Source: Armatimonadota bacterium (lineage in GTDB: Bacteria > Armatimonadota > UBA5829 > DTJY01). Taken from it: a stretch of 64,000 nt of DNA. Each line of letters starts with the position of its first letter. Positions within the stretch are counted from its first letter, which is position 1. This document shows positions 47,962-57,516 of this stretch, piece after piece. The stretch is from positions 21,361 to 85,360 of the forward strand of contig JAGONM010000012.1 of assembly GCA_017993055.1 (NCBI GenBank). The letters are read 5' to 3'. The translations under genes and the position numbers were made by a program. The notes below the pieces were generated by a model. That model was not told the DNA's origin. It saw nothing but the letters and a program-made list of their open reading frames with translations, and did no database searches.

Positions 47962-49386
47962 ATGCCCGGGCCCAACATCCTCTGGATCTGCACCGATCAG
48001 CAGAGATTCGATACCATCCGCGCGTTCGGGAATCCGCACGTCAACACGCCGAACCTCGACCGGCTCGTCTCCGAGGGAGTCTCATTCACCAACGCATTCT
48101 GCCAGGCTCCGGTCTGCACGCCAAGCAGGGCCTCGTTCCTGACCGGGCGCTATCCCCGCACGACGCGCACCCGCCAGAATGGCCAGTGCATCCCGGAGGA
48201 CGAGGTGCTCGTCACGAAGATGCTCGCGGATGAGGGCTACGACTGCGGGCTCTCCGGCAAGCTCCACCTCTCTGCCTGCTGCAGGAGAGTCGAGCAGCGG
48301 ATAGACGACGGCTACCGGGAGTTCCACTGGAGCCACCACCCCAACCCCGACTGGCCGGAGAACGCATACATCCACTGGCTGGAGGCGAAGGGCTACAAGT
48401 GGAAGGATCTCTACGAAGGAGCGAAGGGCCGGTACGTGCATCCCGGAGTCCCCGGGGAGCTGCATCAGACGACATGGTGCATCGAGAAGGCGATGGAGTT
48501 CATCAGCGAGGAGCGCGAGGGTCCGTGGTGCATGAGCGTCAACATCTTCGATCCGCACCACCCGTTCGATCCGCCCAAGGAGTACCTCGGCCGCTACGAT
48601 CCGGACAAGCTGCCCGACCCGAAGTACAAGCCCGGCGAGCTCGATAATAAGCCGTTCTTCCAGCGTATAGACCACGACGGCGCCTACGGCAACCGGGGGA
48701 TGGCATTCAGCAAGATGACTCCGCGGGAGCGGCGGGAGATCACCGCCGCCTACTACGCGATGGTCGAACTCATAGACGACAACGTCGGCCGGATCATGAA
48801 GATGCTCGACGAAACCGGTCAGCGCGAGAACACGATCATTGTCTTCCAGAGCGACCACGGCGAGCTGCTCGGCGACCACGGAATCTACTGGAAGGGCCCG
48901 TTCATGTACGACTGCTCGGTCCGCGTGCCGCTGATCATCTCGTGGCCGGGACACTTCGAGCAGGGGCTGACGTGCGACGCGCTCGTGGAACTGGTGGACA
49001 TCGTGCCCACGCTCCTCACCGCCGCCGGGATGCCGATTCCCAGCCGGGTGCAGGGGAAGTCGCTCTACGATATTTGCGCGGGAGAGGCCGATCCGCATAC
49101 TCATCGGGACTCCGTGCTCACGGAGTTCTACATCGCCCAGCCGTTCCACAAGAAGTACGACCCTCAGGCCTACGCGACGATGGTCCGCACCCGAACGCAC
49201 AAGCTGACGGCTTTCCATGGCATGGACGAGGGTGAGTTGTACGATCTGCAGTCGGACCCGGATGAGTTCGATAACCTGTGGGACAACCCGGCGCACAAGG
49301 ATGTTAAGTGCGACATGCTGAAGAAATGCTTCGATAGAAGCGTGTTCACGATGGACCCGATTCCGGAGCGAGTGGCGGAGTACTGA
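47962..49386 (+). CDS. Cytoplasm-type sulfatase (no signal peptide), CTPSR motif
   Basis: The 474 aa alkaline-phosphatase-superfamily sulfatase has NILWICTDQQRFDT (metal-binding Asp), the formylglycine motif C52-T-P-S-R with ASFLTGRYP, and FQSDHGELLGDHG for the second metal site. No N-terminal signal is present, so it would act inside the cell or need another export route. It is closely similar along its length to the Tat-exported sulfatase at 49550, including CVRVPLIISWPGHFEQG-like and ELYDLQSDPDEFDNLW stretches, so the pair arose by duplication. The substrate sulfate ester is unknown. Confidence 0.9.
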   Translation: MPGPNILWICTDQQRFDTIRAFGNPHVNTPNLDRLVSEGVSFTNAFCQAPVCTPSRASFLTGRYPRTTRTRQNGQCIPEDEVLVTKMLADEGYDCGLSGKLHLSACCRRVEQRIDDGYREFHWSHHPNPDWPENAYIHWLEAKGYKWKDLYEGAKGRYVHPGVPGELHQTTWCIEKAMEFISEEREGPWCMSVNIFDPHHPFDPPKEYLGRYDPDKLPDPKYKPGELDNKPFFQRIDHDGAYGNRGMAFSKMTPRERREITAAYYAMVELIDDNVGRIMKMLDETGQRENTIIVFQSDHGELLGDHGIYWKGPFMYDCSVRVPLIISWPGHFEQGLTCDALVELVDIVPTLLTAAGMPIPSRVQGKSLYDICAGEADPHTHRDSVLTEFYIAQPFHKKYDPQAYATMVRTRTHKLTAFHGMDEGELYDLQSDPDEFDNLWDNPAHKDVKCDMLKKCFDRSVFTMDPIPERVAEY

Positions 49387-49439
49387 TAACGCACAAAGGC
49401 GCCAGGCAGATGTACTCGCGCCTACAGCAAGGACGAAGT

Positions 49440-49520
49440 GACCGTGCGGATGCTGGGGAATCCAGTCCACGCAGGTGGACTTCGTGCCTTCGTAGTCGTG
49501 ACTTCAGTCGCCTGGTGGAC
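49440..49520. repeat. Dispersed-repeat-like intergenic element
   Basis: The spacer between two sulfatase genes contains GTCCAC....GTGGAC (49465-49480), followed by CTTCGTGCCTTCGTAGTCGTGACTTCAGTCG-type words (longest piece split here). This resembles a small palindromic repeat seen between genes in many bacteria. Confidence 0.4.
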
Positions 49521-49549
49521 CGGTGTGGAGAAACCCAGGAGTAACAAAC

Positions 49550-51064
49550 ATGGCGAAAGACAGCGGCATCACGCGCAGAGATTTCATGAAGGCGGCGGGT
49601 GCGGTATCGATAGGATTGGTACTCGGTACTCAGGGCGGCGCGCGAGCAGAAGGAGATCAGAAGATGGAGCGCCCGAACATACTCTGGATATGCACCGACC
49701 AGCAGCGGTACGACACGATCGCGTCGCTCGGCAACAAGCACATCCGCACGCCGAACCTCGACCGTCTGGCGTCGGAGGGCGTCGCGTTTACCCATGCGTT
49801 CTGCCAGAGCCCCGTCTGCACGCCGAGCAGGGCCTCGTTCCTGACCGGACGCTACCCCCGCGCCACGCGCGCCCGTCAGAACGGACAGAACATCCCCGCG
49901 GACGAGGTGCTCGTGACGAAGATGCTCGCCGACGCCGGCTACGACTGCGGGCTCTCCGGCAAGCTGCACATATCGGCGTGCAACGGACGGGTCGAGAGAC
50001 GGATTGACGACGGATACCGGGTTTTCAACTGGAGCCACGGTCCCTCCGGGCACTGGAAGGACAACGACTACATCAAATGGCTGGAGTCAAAGGGTTACAA
50101 GTGGGACGATCTCTATCACCCCAAAGGTTACGCCTGGGCGGGCATACCGGCGGAACTTCATCAGACCAAATGGTGCGTGGACAAGGCGATCGAGTTCATA
50201 GAGGAGGACCGCAAGGGCCCGTGGCTGATGAGCGTCAACATCTATGCGCCGCACCATCCGTTCGACCCGCCGAAGGAGTACCTCGACCGCTACGATCCGG
50301 ACGCACTGCCCGATTGCGACTACGTGGAGGGAGAGCTGGCGGACAAGCCGGCGTTCCAGCGCTCTGACCACGAAGGCTCCGACGGTCGGCCGCCGTTCAG
50401 CAAGATGACTCCCCGCGAACGACGTGAGATCAAGGCGGCGTACTACGCGATGATAGAGCACATAGACCACAATGTCGGCCGCATCCTCGAGATGCTCGAC
50501 GACACCGGTCGGCGGAAGAATACCATCGTCATCTTTACCAGCGATCACGGTGAACTATTGGGCGACCACGGCGTCTTTCTCAAGGGACCCTACACCTACG
50601 ACTGCTCGGTCCGTGTGCCGCTGATCATTTCGTGGCCGGGACACTTCGAGCAGGGCGTGAAGAGCGATGCCCTCGTGGAGCTGACGGACCTTGCGCCGAC
50701 TCTGCTCGGCGTTGCCGGGATGCCTGTTCCCAGTCAAATGCAGGGTCGGCCGCTGACGGACCTGCTCACCGGCAAGATAGAGAAGCACAGAGACAGCGTG
50801 TTCTGCGAGTCATACAACAACGTGGTCGGCTCGAACAAGCCGGGCCTGCGTGTCTCGATGGTCCGCACGAGGACCCACAAGATCGCGGTCGTTCACGGAA
50901 CGGGTGAGGGTGAGTTGTACGACCTCCAAGCCGACCCCGGCGAGCACGACAACCTCTGGTACAGCGAGGAGCACTCGGGGCTGAAGGCCGAGATGACGGC
51001 GCTCTGCTTCGACGCGAGCATCGCCACCATAGACCCGATCCCACCGAGGATCGCTCCTTGGTAG
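49550..51064 (+). CDS. Tat-exported sulfatase, CTPSR motif
   Basis: The 504 aa protein begins with a twin-arginine signal (ITRRDFMKAAGAVSIGLVLG) and AxA-like cleavage region near residue 34. The sulfatase domain has NILWICTDQQRYDT, formylglycine site C90-T-P-S-R with ASFLTGRYP and FTSDHGELLGDHG. Export by Tat implies folding with metal before translocation. ATG 49550 follows CAGGAG. It is a recent paralogue of the preceding sulfatase, the clearest difference being the added signal. It probably removes sulfate groups from a glycan in the periplasm. Confidence 0.92.
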   Translation: MAKDSGITRRDFMKAAGAVSIGLVLGTQGGARAEGDQKMERPNILWICTDQQRYDTIASLGNKHIRTPNLDRLASEGVAFTHAFCQSPVCTPSRASFLTGRYPRATRARQNGQNIPADEVLVTKMLADAGYDCGLSGKLHISACNGRVERRIDDGYRVFNWSHGPSGHWKDNDYIKWLESKGYKWDDLYHPKGYAWAGIPAELHQTKWCVDKAIEFIEEDRKGPWLMSVNIYAPHHPFDPPKEYLDRYDPDALPDCDYVEGELADKPAFQRSDHEGSDGRPPFSKMTPRERREIKAAYYAMIEHIDHNVGRILEMLDDTGRRKNTIVIFTSDHGELLGDHGVFLKGPYTYDCSVRVPLIISWPGHFEQGVKSDALVELTDLAPTLLGVAGMPVPSQMQGRPLTDLLTGKIEKHRDSVFCESYNNVVGSNKPGLRVSMVRTRTHKIAVVHGTGEGELYDLQADPGEHDNLWYSEEHSGLKAEMTALCFDASIATIDPIPPRIAPW

Positions 51065-51080
51065 ACGCTGGCGCGCGTTC

Positions 51081-51167
51081 ATAGGAGGGGTTCTGCGATC
51101 CGTTAGGGTCGCTAACCCCGACATCGGGATTCGCGTTGTCATTCACCGACGCTAGATCCCTCCTACG
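51081..51167. repeat. Inverted-repeat element between sulfatase genes
   Basis: ATAGGAGGGGTTCTGCG (from 51081) and GCTAGATCCCTCCTACG (to 51167) form imperfect inverted arms sharing TAGGAGGG and a GCG end, separated by about 50 bp that contain a further GGGTCGCTAACCC hairpin. It resembles the REP-like pair at 42.3 kb. Confidence 0.5.
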
Positions 51168-51195
51168 CGTGGTGAAATGTGCAAGGAGCACGAAC

Positions 51196-52662
51196 ATGGC
51201 GAACCTGACTCGGCGTGAGTTCTTCAGGACGGCGGGGACGGCCGCTGCCGGGCTGGCGCTGACCGGCTTTGGCGTACTGCCGGCCGAGGCGGCGGAACAG
51301 CGGCCGAACATTCTCTTCGTCATCGCGGACGACTGGTCGTATCCTCATGCGGGAGCCTGCGGCGACAGGGTCGTCAAGACGCCGAACTTCGACCGCGTGG
51401 CGAGGGAGGGGGTCCTGTTCAACGACTCGTACTGCGCCGCCCCGACGTGTACCGCTTCCCGTGCGGGGATTCTCACCGGCCAGTGGGTGCATCGCCTGGA
51501 CGAAGGGGCCAATCTGAACTGCTTCCTGCCGCGCCGGTTCGAGTGTTACACCGACATCCTCGAGGAGGCCGGGTACTCAGTCGGGCAGACCGGAAAGGCG
51601 TGGGGGCCTGGAACGCTGGAGGGAAGCGGTCGGATCCGCAATCCCGCAGGCCCCGGGTTCAAGGACTTTGCGGCGTTCCTCGACCAGGCGCCGAAGGACA
51701 AGCCGTTCTGCTTCTGGTTCGGCAGCACGAACCCCCACCGGCCCTATGAGCTGGGGACGGGCGCAAGATCCGGCATGAACGCTGAGGATGTGGCTGTCCC
51801 CGGGTTCCTGCCCGACACGCCGGAGGTCCGCAGCGACATCCTGGACTACTACTACGAGGTTCAACTCTTCGACCGGCAGCTTGGCGAGCAGCTTGCCGTC
51901 CTGGACGAGAGAGGCCTCGTCGAGAATACCATCGTAGTCGTGACCAGCGACAACGGCATGCCGTTCCCGCGCTCGAAGGCCAACGTCTACGACACAAGCT
52001 GCCACATGCCGCTCGCCGTCCGATGGCCTCAGAAGGTCAAGGGCGCGCGCAAGGTAGACGGTTTCGTGAGCCACACCGACTTCGCCCCCACGTTCCTGGA
52101 GGCTGCCGGGATCAAGCCGCGGTCGGACATGACCGGCAAGAGCCTGCTGGGCGTGCTGACCAGGGGCAGGTCGCCGGAACGGGACTGCATCTTCCTCGAG
52201 CGCGAGCGTCACGCTAATGTGCGCAAGGACAATGCGGCGTATCCGATGCGGGCCGTCCGCACGACGGAGTTCCATTACATCTGGAACCCCTTCCCCGAGC
52301 GATGGCCTGCGGGTGATCCGAAGGAGTATACCCCGAAGGCACTCGGGTTTGGGGACATAGACGGCAGCCCCACCAAGACGCTGGTAGTCACTGGGCATAG
52401 CGACGAGGGTGTCGCGAAGTACGCCCGACTGGCGATCGACAAGCGGCCGGAGGAGGAGCTCTACGACCTCAGGAAGGACCCCTGGCAGATCGAGAACGTC
52501 GCCGACAAGCCCGAGTATGCCGCGGCGAAGAAGGATATGCGAGCGCGTCTCGACAAGTGGATGAAGGAAACCGGCGATCCGCGGGCGGTTAACCCTCGTG
52601 ACGAGCGGTGGGACAAGTATGGATACTCCGGGAGAAGAGCGCCTGTTCCGGCACAGAAGTAG
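51196..52662 (+). CDS. Tat-exported sulfatase, CTASR motif
   Basis: The 488 aa protein has a Tat signal (LTRREFFRTAGTAAAGLALTGFG) and a sulfatase domain with NILFVIADDWSYP, formylglycine site C85-T-A-S-R and VVTSDNGMPFPRSK. Alanine instead of proline in the CxA/PxR motif is seen in sulfatases matured by anaerobic radical-SAM enzymes. The DNGMPFPRSKANVYD stretch and SHTDFAPTFLEAAGI mark the same subgroup as the next gene. ATG 51196 follows AAGGAG. No sulfatase-maturase is in this window. Confidence 0.92.
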   Translation: MANLTRREFFRTAGTAAAGLALTGFGVLPAEAAEQRPNILFVIADDWSYPHAGACGDRVVKTPNFDRVAREGVLFNDSYCAAPTCTASRAGILTGQWVHRLDEGANLNCFLPRRFECYTDILEEAGYSVGQTGKAWGPGTLEGSGRIRNPAGPGFKDFAAFLDQAPKDKPFCFWFGSTNPHRPYELGTGARSGMNAEDVAVPGFLPDTPEVRSDILDYYYEVQLFDRQLGEQLAVLDERGLVENTIVVVTSDNGMPFPRSKANVYDTSCHMPLAVRWPQKVKGARKVDGFVSHTDFAPTFLEAAGIKPRSDMTGKSLLGVLTRGRSPERDCIFLERERHANVRKDNAAYPMRAVRTTEFHYIWNPFPERWPAGDPKEYTPKALGFGDIDGSPTKTLVVTGHSDEGVAKYARLAIDKRPEEELYDLRKDPWQIENVADKPEYAAAKKDMRARLDKWMKETGDPRAVNPRDERWDKYGYSGRRAPVPAQK

Positions 52663-52708
52663 AGGCATCGAGCCTCGATCGAGTATGACGGGAGGGGGGA
52701 CAACGAGC

Positions 52709-54187
52709 ATGAGCGGGACTACCAGAAGGGAGTTTATCAGGACGGCTGGGACGGCCGCTGCGGGACTGGCATTGTCCGGCTTCGGCGTGCTGCCGGCAGA
52801 GGGAGCGAAGGACGAGCGCCCGAACATCCTGTTCATCATCGCCGATGACTGGTCGTTCCCGCACGCGAGCATCCTGGGCGACAAGGTCCTGAAGACGCCG
52901 AACTTCGACAAGGTTGCGAGGGAAGGCGTGCTCTTCACCAACTCCCACTGCGCCGCACCGACTTGCACCGCGTCGAGGGGAGGAGTGCTGACCGGCCAGG
53001 CCATGCACCGTCTCGACGAGGGGGCGAACCTCTACTCCATGCTCCCGGGCAGGTTCCAAACGTACCCCGACATCCTTGAGAAGAACGGGTATTTCATCGG
53101 TCTGAACGGCAAGGGCTGGGGGCCGGGTCCGCTCGAGCCGGCGGGCCGGACGCGCAACCCGGCCGGGCCGGAGTTCAAGAACTTCAGGGAGTTCGTCGCC
53201 CAGGCCCCGAAGGACAAGCCGTTTTGCTTCTGGTTCGGCAGCAACTTCCCGCACCGGGACTATGACGGCGGCTCGGGCGCCCGGTCCGGGATGAAGCCCG
53301 AGGATGTCGAGGTGCCTCCGTTCTGGCCTGACGCCGATATCGTGCGGAACGATATCCTGGACTACTACCTGGAGGTCCAGCAGTTCGACGCGCAGGTCGG
53401 GGCGATCCTCAACAACCTTGAGATGTCCGGCCGCGCCGAAAACACGATCGTGGTCATCACGAGCGACAACGGCATGCCCTTCCCGAGGTCGAAGGCGAAC
53501 CTCTACGATATCGGCACTCACATGCCTCTCGCGATCAGGTGGCCCGCGAAGGTCAAGGGTGGACGGAAGGTGGACGACCCCGTCAGCCACACGGACTTCG
53601 CGCCGACGTTCCTCGACGCGGCGGGGATCAAACCGCTCGACGACATGACCGGCGCCAGTTTGCTCGGGCTGCTCACCGAGGACAAGCCGCTCGGAAGGGA
53701 CGCCGTTTTCATTGAACGGGAGCGGCACGTGAACTGTCGGAAGGGCGACCTCAGTTATCCGGCGCGGGCTGTCCGCACGAAGGACTACCTCTACATCCGT
53801 AACTTTAGGCCCGGGCTATGGCCCGCCGGCGACCCCGAGATGTGGGTGGCCGTCGGCCCGTTCGGCGACATGGACACGAGTCCCACCAAGTCCCTGCTGC
53901 TCGACAAGAGGGACGATCCCAAGATCAAGCCGTTCTTCGAGCTGGCGACCGCCATGCGTCCGGGGGAGGAGCTTTTCGATCTTAAGAATGACCGGTGGTG
54001 CATCAAGAACGTGGCTGCTGATCCGGCCTACGCCGACGCCAAGAAGATGCTTGCGGAGAAGCTGAAGGACTGGATGGCGAGGACCGCCGATCCGAGGGCA
54101 AAGGGCACCGAGGACCCGCGGTGGGACGACTATCCGTACGCCGGAGTGCTGGGCGAGTGGGTCATCAAGAAGCCGAAGGCCCCTTGA
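52709..54187 (+). CDS. Tat-exported sulfatase, CTASR motif (paralogue of the preceding gene)
   Basis: The 492 aa protein begins with a Tat signal (TTRREFIRTAGTAAAGLALSGFG) nearly identical to that of its neighbour. The catalytic motif is C86-T-A-S-R, and ITSDNGMPFPRSK forms the second metal site. Conserved blocks (FADDW-like start, KVKGGRKVDDPVSHTDFAPTFL, ELFDLKNDRWCIKNVA) show tandem duplication. ATG 52709 is preceded by GGAGGGGGG at slightly long spacing; an in-frame ATG at 52685 is the alternative. It is probably co-transcribed with the two sulfatases upstream. Confidence 0.92.
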   Translation: MSGTTRREFIRTAGTAAAGLALSGFGVLPAEGAKDERPNILFIIADDWSFPHASILGDKVLKTPNFDKVAREGVLFTNSHCAAPTCTASRGGVLTGQAMHRLDEGANLYSMLPGRFQTYPDILEKNGYFIGLNGKGWGPGPLEPAGRTRNPAGPEFKNFREFVAQAPKDKPFCFWFGSNFPHRDYDGGSGARSGMKPEDVEVPPFWPDADIVRNDILDYYLEVQQFDAQVGAILNNLEMSGRAENTIVVITSDNGMPFPRSKANLYDIGTHMPLAIRWPAKVKGGRKVDDPVSHTDFAPTFLDAAGIKPLDDMTGASLLGLLTEDKPLGRDAVFIERERHVNCRKGDLSYPARAVRTKDYLYIRNFRPGLWPAGDPEMWVAVGPFGDMDTSPTKSLLLDKRDDPKIKPFFELATAMRPGEELFDLKNDRWCIKNVAADPAYADAKKMLAEKLKDWMARTADPRAKGTEDPRWDDYPYAGVLGEWVIKKPKAP

Positions 54188-54232
54188 GTCCCGTATGTCC
54201 CGTGTGTCGCGGTCTGAGGGGAGAGAATACGC

Positions 54233-55303
54233 ATGCCGTACAAGATGATTCAGGTCGGTACAGGAGGATTCGGGGGCTGGTGGTGCAGGAACTTCCTGCC
54301 GCCGAACGTCGAGGAGGGCCTCGTCGAGGTAGTCGCCGCGGTGGACACGAATCCCGAAGCCTTCGCTAACGCGAAGGAGGGCCTCGGCCTGCCGGACGAC
54401 AAGCTCTACACCGACATCCGCAAGGCATTCGACGAGAACAAGGCCGATTTCTGCACAATCGTCGTGCCGCCGGCGTTCCACGAGCAGGTCGTGGACATCG
54501 CGCTTGATCACGACATGCACATCCTCTCCGAGAAGCCGATCGCCGACTCGCTCGAGGCGTCCGTCCGGATCGCGGACAAGGTAAGACGCGCCGGGAAGAA
54601 GATGGGCGTTACCATGAGCCACCGCTTCGACCAGGACAAGACCACCATGCGCCGGGAACTCCGCTCCGGGGAGCATGGGGCACTCGACTACCTGATCTGC
54701 CGGTTTACGCACGACTGCCGGCGGTTCGCGTCATGGGGCAAGTTCAGGCACGAGATCCCCGATGCGCTGATGGTCGAAGGCGCGGTTCACCACCTCGACA
54801 TCATGGCCGACTTCGCAGGCGCGAAGTGCGATACGATCTACGCTCAGACCTGGAACCCGTCCTGGGGTGAGTTCGCCGGCGACTCCCAGGGCCTGGTGAT
54901 CATGTCGTTCGAGAACAACACTCGTGGCTTCTACGAGGGCGCGAAGACGAACGCCGTCTGCCTGAACGGTTGGTCGAACGAGTATTTTCGCGCCGAGTGC
55001 GAGCTGTCCACGCTCATCCTGAGCCGACGCAAGCTGACGCGCTATGCCTACAAGCCGGACAAGGAGTGGGGCGAGGAGGATGTGGCGCACGAGATCCCGC
55101 TGATTGAGCAGCCGAAGTGGTCGAACACCTGGCTGATCGAGAAGTTCGTCCGCTGGCTCGACGGCGGTGAGCCGATGGAGACCAACGTCGAGGACAACCT
55201 GCAATCCATCGCGCTGATCTTCGCTGCGATCCGGAGCAGCCGCACCGGCCAGCCGGTCAAGGTGCAGGAACTGCTTGCCTCGGCGAAGTCAAGCAAACGA
55301 TGA
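54233..55303 (+). CDS. Gfo/Idh/MocA-family oxidoreductase
   Basis: The 356 aa cytoplasmic protein has an N-terminal Rossmann domain (IQVGTGGFGGWW, VDTNPEAFANAKEGLG), the family motif EKPIADSLEASVRIAD, and a C-terminal alpha/beta domain with MVEGAVHHLDIMADFAGA. That domain carries the H-x(2-3)-D-type active-site pair (HHLDI). Members oxidise or epimerise sugars and inositols with NAD(P). Its location between sulfatases and an amidohydrolase suggests it handles a sugar released from the sulfated glycan. Confidence 0.9.
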   Translation: MPYKMIQVGTGGFGGWWCRNFLPPNVEEGLVEVVAAVDTNPEAFANAKEGLGLPDDKLYTDIRKAFDENKADFCTIVVPPAFHEQVVDIALDHDMHILSEKPIADSLEASVRIADKVRRAGKKMGVTMSHRFDQDKTTMRRELRSGEHGALDYLICRFTHDCRRFASWGKFRHEIPDALMVEGAVHHLDIMADFAGAKCDTIYAQTWNPSWGEFAGDSQGLVIMSFENNTRGFYEGAKTNAVCLNGWSNEYFRAECELSTLILSRRKLTRYAYKPDKEWGEEDVAHEIPLIEQPKWSNTWLIEKFVRWLDGGEPMETNVEDNLQSIALIFAAIRSSRTGQPVKVQELLASAKSSKR

Positions 55304-55334
55304 ACGATCCCGGGCCGTCACGTCGGGAGGCCCC

Positions 55335-56606
55335 ATGCACACCGAACTCCACAACCGCATCCTCGCCGAAGTCGAGAGGGTCTCGATCGTTGACACCCAC
55401 GAGCACCTGACGCTGCCTTTCCAACTCGCGCGGATGGGCCGCATAGACTTCGGGCGCCTGTTCACTCACTATGCAAGCTGCGACCTGATCTCCGCCGGGA
55501 TGTCTCCCCAGGAGATGGCGCAGGTCCAGAGGATGGACTCCGACCTCTCTCCAGCGGAGAAGTGGCGGCTAGTCGAGCCCTGGTATCGGCGCGCCTGGAA
55601 CACCGGCTACTGCGAGTGCATCCGCATCGCCGTCCGGGACCTTTACGGGATAGAAGACCTCACGGACGACACCGTCGAGCCGCTGAGCGAGAAGATGAAC
55701 GCCGCGCCGAGAGAGACCTGGACGCGCGAGGTCTTCGACCGCTCGGGGATTGACGTCGCGCTGGGCAACGTCTGGGACGGCAGCCCGGTATACCCCCGCA
55801 CCGACTATCCCGACCTGTTTGTCTACGACATGGCCGACGACTTCACGCCGTTGGACTTCAGCTATCTGTCGAAAGACACCGACATGCCCGTGGGAAGCCT
55901 GCATGAGTACCTGTCGGTTATTGATCACTATTTCGAGCGGTATGCGTGTCAGGCATCGGCCCTCAAGATCGGTCGGGCCTACAATAGGACGCTTGCATTC
56001 CAGGACGTCTCGCGCGGTTGGGCCGAGCGGTCGTTCCTGCAGATCGTGAAGGGCCATCCGACGAATGCCGAGCGACGTTCGGTCGAGGATTTCATCGTCC
56101 ACTACCTGATGACGAAATGCGAGGAGTATGAACTGCCCGTCAAGTTCCACACCGGCGTGCAGGAGGGCAACTGCAACGACATCAGGAACAGCCGGGCCGC
56201 GCTCCTCATCCCGCTGTTCATGAAGTACCCGAACGTGAAGTTCGACATCTACCACATCTCCTGGCCGTACACCGAGGAGTTGGCCAACATCTGCAAGAAC
56301 TTCCCGAACGTCTGGATTGATTTCTGCTGGGCATGGATATTCAACCCGCCCGCCGCTCGAAGATATCTCTCCGACATGCTGGAGACAGTGCCGCTCACGA
56401 AGATTCACGGATTCGGCGGCGACTTCATCTTTGTCGAGGGTACGTACGGCCATTCCCGAATAGCCCGTCGGGGGATAGCCCGGGTGCTCTCGGACAAGGT
56501 TGCCGATGGACGCTTCAACGAGGAGTACGCCGTCTGGGCCGCCCAGCGCCTCCTCCGCGGGAACGCGCTCGAGAACTTCCGCGTAGAGGAGAAAAGGTCG
56601 CTGTAG
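55335..56606 (+). CDS. Amidohydrolase-like TIM-barrel protein, uronate isomerase-related
   Basis: The 423 aa protein has IVDTHEHL near the N-terminus (D20, H22, H24), the metal-binding HxH of the amidohydrolase superfamily. VKFHTGVQEGNCNDI gives a later strand-5 His, FDIYHISWPYTEE a further His and HGFGGDFIFVEG the last-strand Asp. It resembles the COG2159/uronate isomerase-like branch. ATG 55335 follows GGGAGG. It lies 31 bp after the oxidoreductase gene in the same direction, so it is probably in a sugar-processing operon. The substrate is not identified. Confidence 0.75.
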   Translation: MHTELHNRILAEVERVSIVDTHEHLTLPFQLARMGRIDFGRLFTHYASCDLISAGMSPQEMAQVQRMDSDLSPAEKWRLVEPWYRRAWNTGYCECIRIAVRDLYGIEDLTDDTVEPLSEKMNAAPRETWTREVFDRSGIDVALGNVWDGSPVYPRTDYPDLFVYDMADDFTPLDFSYLSKDTDMPVGSLHEYLSVIDHYFERYACQASALKIGRAYNRTLAFQDVSRGWAERSFLQIVKGHPTNAERRSVEDFIVHYLMTKCEEYELPVKFHTGVQEGNCNDIRNSRAALLIPLFMKYPNVKFDIYHISWPYTEELANICKNFPNVWIDFCWAWIFNPPAARRYLSDMLETVPLTKIHGFGGDFIFVEGTYGHSRIARRGIARVLSDKVADGRFNEEYAVWAAQRLLRGNALENFRVEEKRSL

Positions 56607-56739
56607 GGGCGAAACATTGGCCCGTCGATCAGATACCGGTCTGCGGACCTGATCGCCAATGGTTCGCCCGGCGACTGTGCAGGACATCCGCCCTCCTCGC
56701 GAGAACAGTTTCATCACTGCGAGGAAATGAGGTCTTAAC

Positions 56740-57474
56740 ATGAGCAATACAATCCGCGTAACCGTCTGGAACGAGTTCCGGCACGAGAAGCATGCCGACC
56801 ACCCGGCGAGCACGATCTATCCCGACGGCATGCACGAGGCCATCGCCGAGCACCTCCGCATGCAGCCCGATATGAAGGTCCGCACCGCCACGCTCGACGA
56901 GCCGGAGCACGGATTGACCGATGCCGTCCTCGCCGAGACCGACGTCATGACCTGGTGGGGGCACATGGCGCACGACGAGGTGGACGATTCCATCGTCGGC
57001 AAGGTTCAGCAGAGGGTCTGGGACGGAATGGGGTTGATAGTCCTCCACTCGGGCCACATGTCGAAGATATTCCAGCGGCTCATGGGCACGTTCTGCATGC
57101 TCAGATGGCGCGAGGCCGACGAGAAGGAACGCCTGTGGGTCATAGATCCGAGCCACCCCATCACCGAAGGCGTCGGCGAGTACTTCGAGCTTCCAGAGGA
57201 AGAAATGTACGGCGAGAGGTTCGACATCCCTCAGCCGGACGAACTGGTCTTTGTGAGCTGGTTCCAGGGCGGCGAGGTCTTCCGAAGCGGGTGCTGCTGG
57301 CATCGGGGTCGGGGCAAGGTCTTCTACTTCCGGCCCGGCCACGAGAGCTATCCGACCTACAAGGATCCGAACGTGCTGAAGGTTATCGAGAACGCCGTGC
57401 GATGGGCCGCGCCGGGGAACACCCCCGTCCCTACCTTCGGCAACTGCCCGCCGCTCGAACCACTGGGAACCTGA
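56740..57474 (+). CDS. ThuA-like protein
   Basis: The 244 aa protein has [45 protein letters not shown], and [25 protein letters not shown], then [17 protein letters not shown]. This is the ThuA fold, a glutamine-amidotransferase-like family linked to trehalose and other disaccharide use and to Gfo/Idh/MocA enzymes. The length is typical. It is downstream of such an oxidoreductase here, which supports a shared sugar-metabolic role. No signal peptide is seen. Confidence 0.88.
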   Translation: MSNTIRVTVWNEFRHEKHADHPASTIYPDGMHEAIAEHLRMQPDMKVRTATLDEPEHGLTDAVLAETDVMTWWGHMAHDEVDDSIVGKVQQRVWDGMGLIVLHSGHMSKIFQRLMGTFCMLRWREADEKERLWVIDPSHPITEGVGEYFELPEEEMYGERFDIPQPDELVFVSWFQGGEVFRSGCCWHRGRGKVFYFRPGHESYPTYKDPNVLKVIENAVRWAAPGNTPVPTFGNCPPLEPLGT

Positions 57475-57516
57475 TGGCTTCTGCCCGCGTCATTCCTGTT
57501 GACGGAGGCAAACGAA

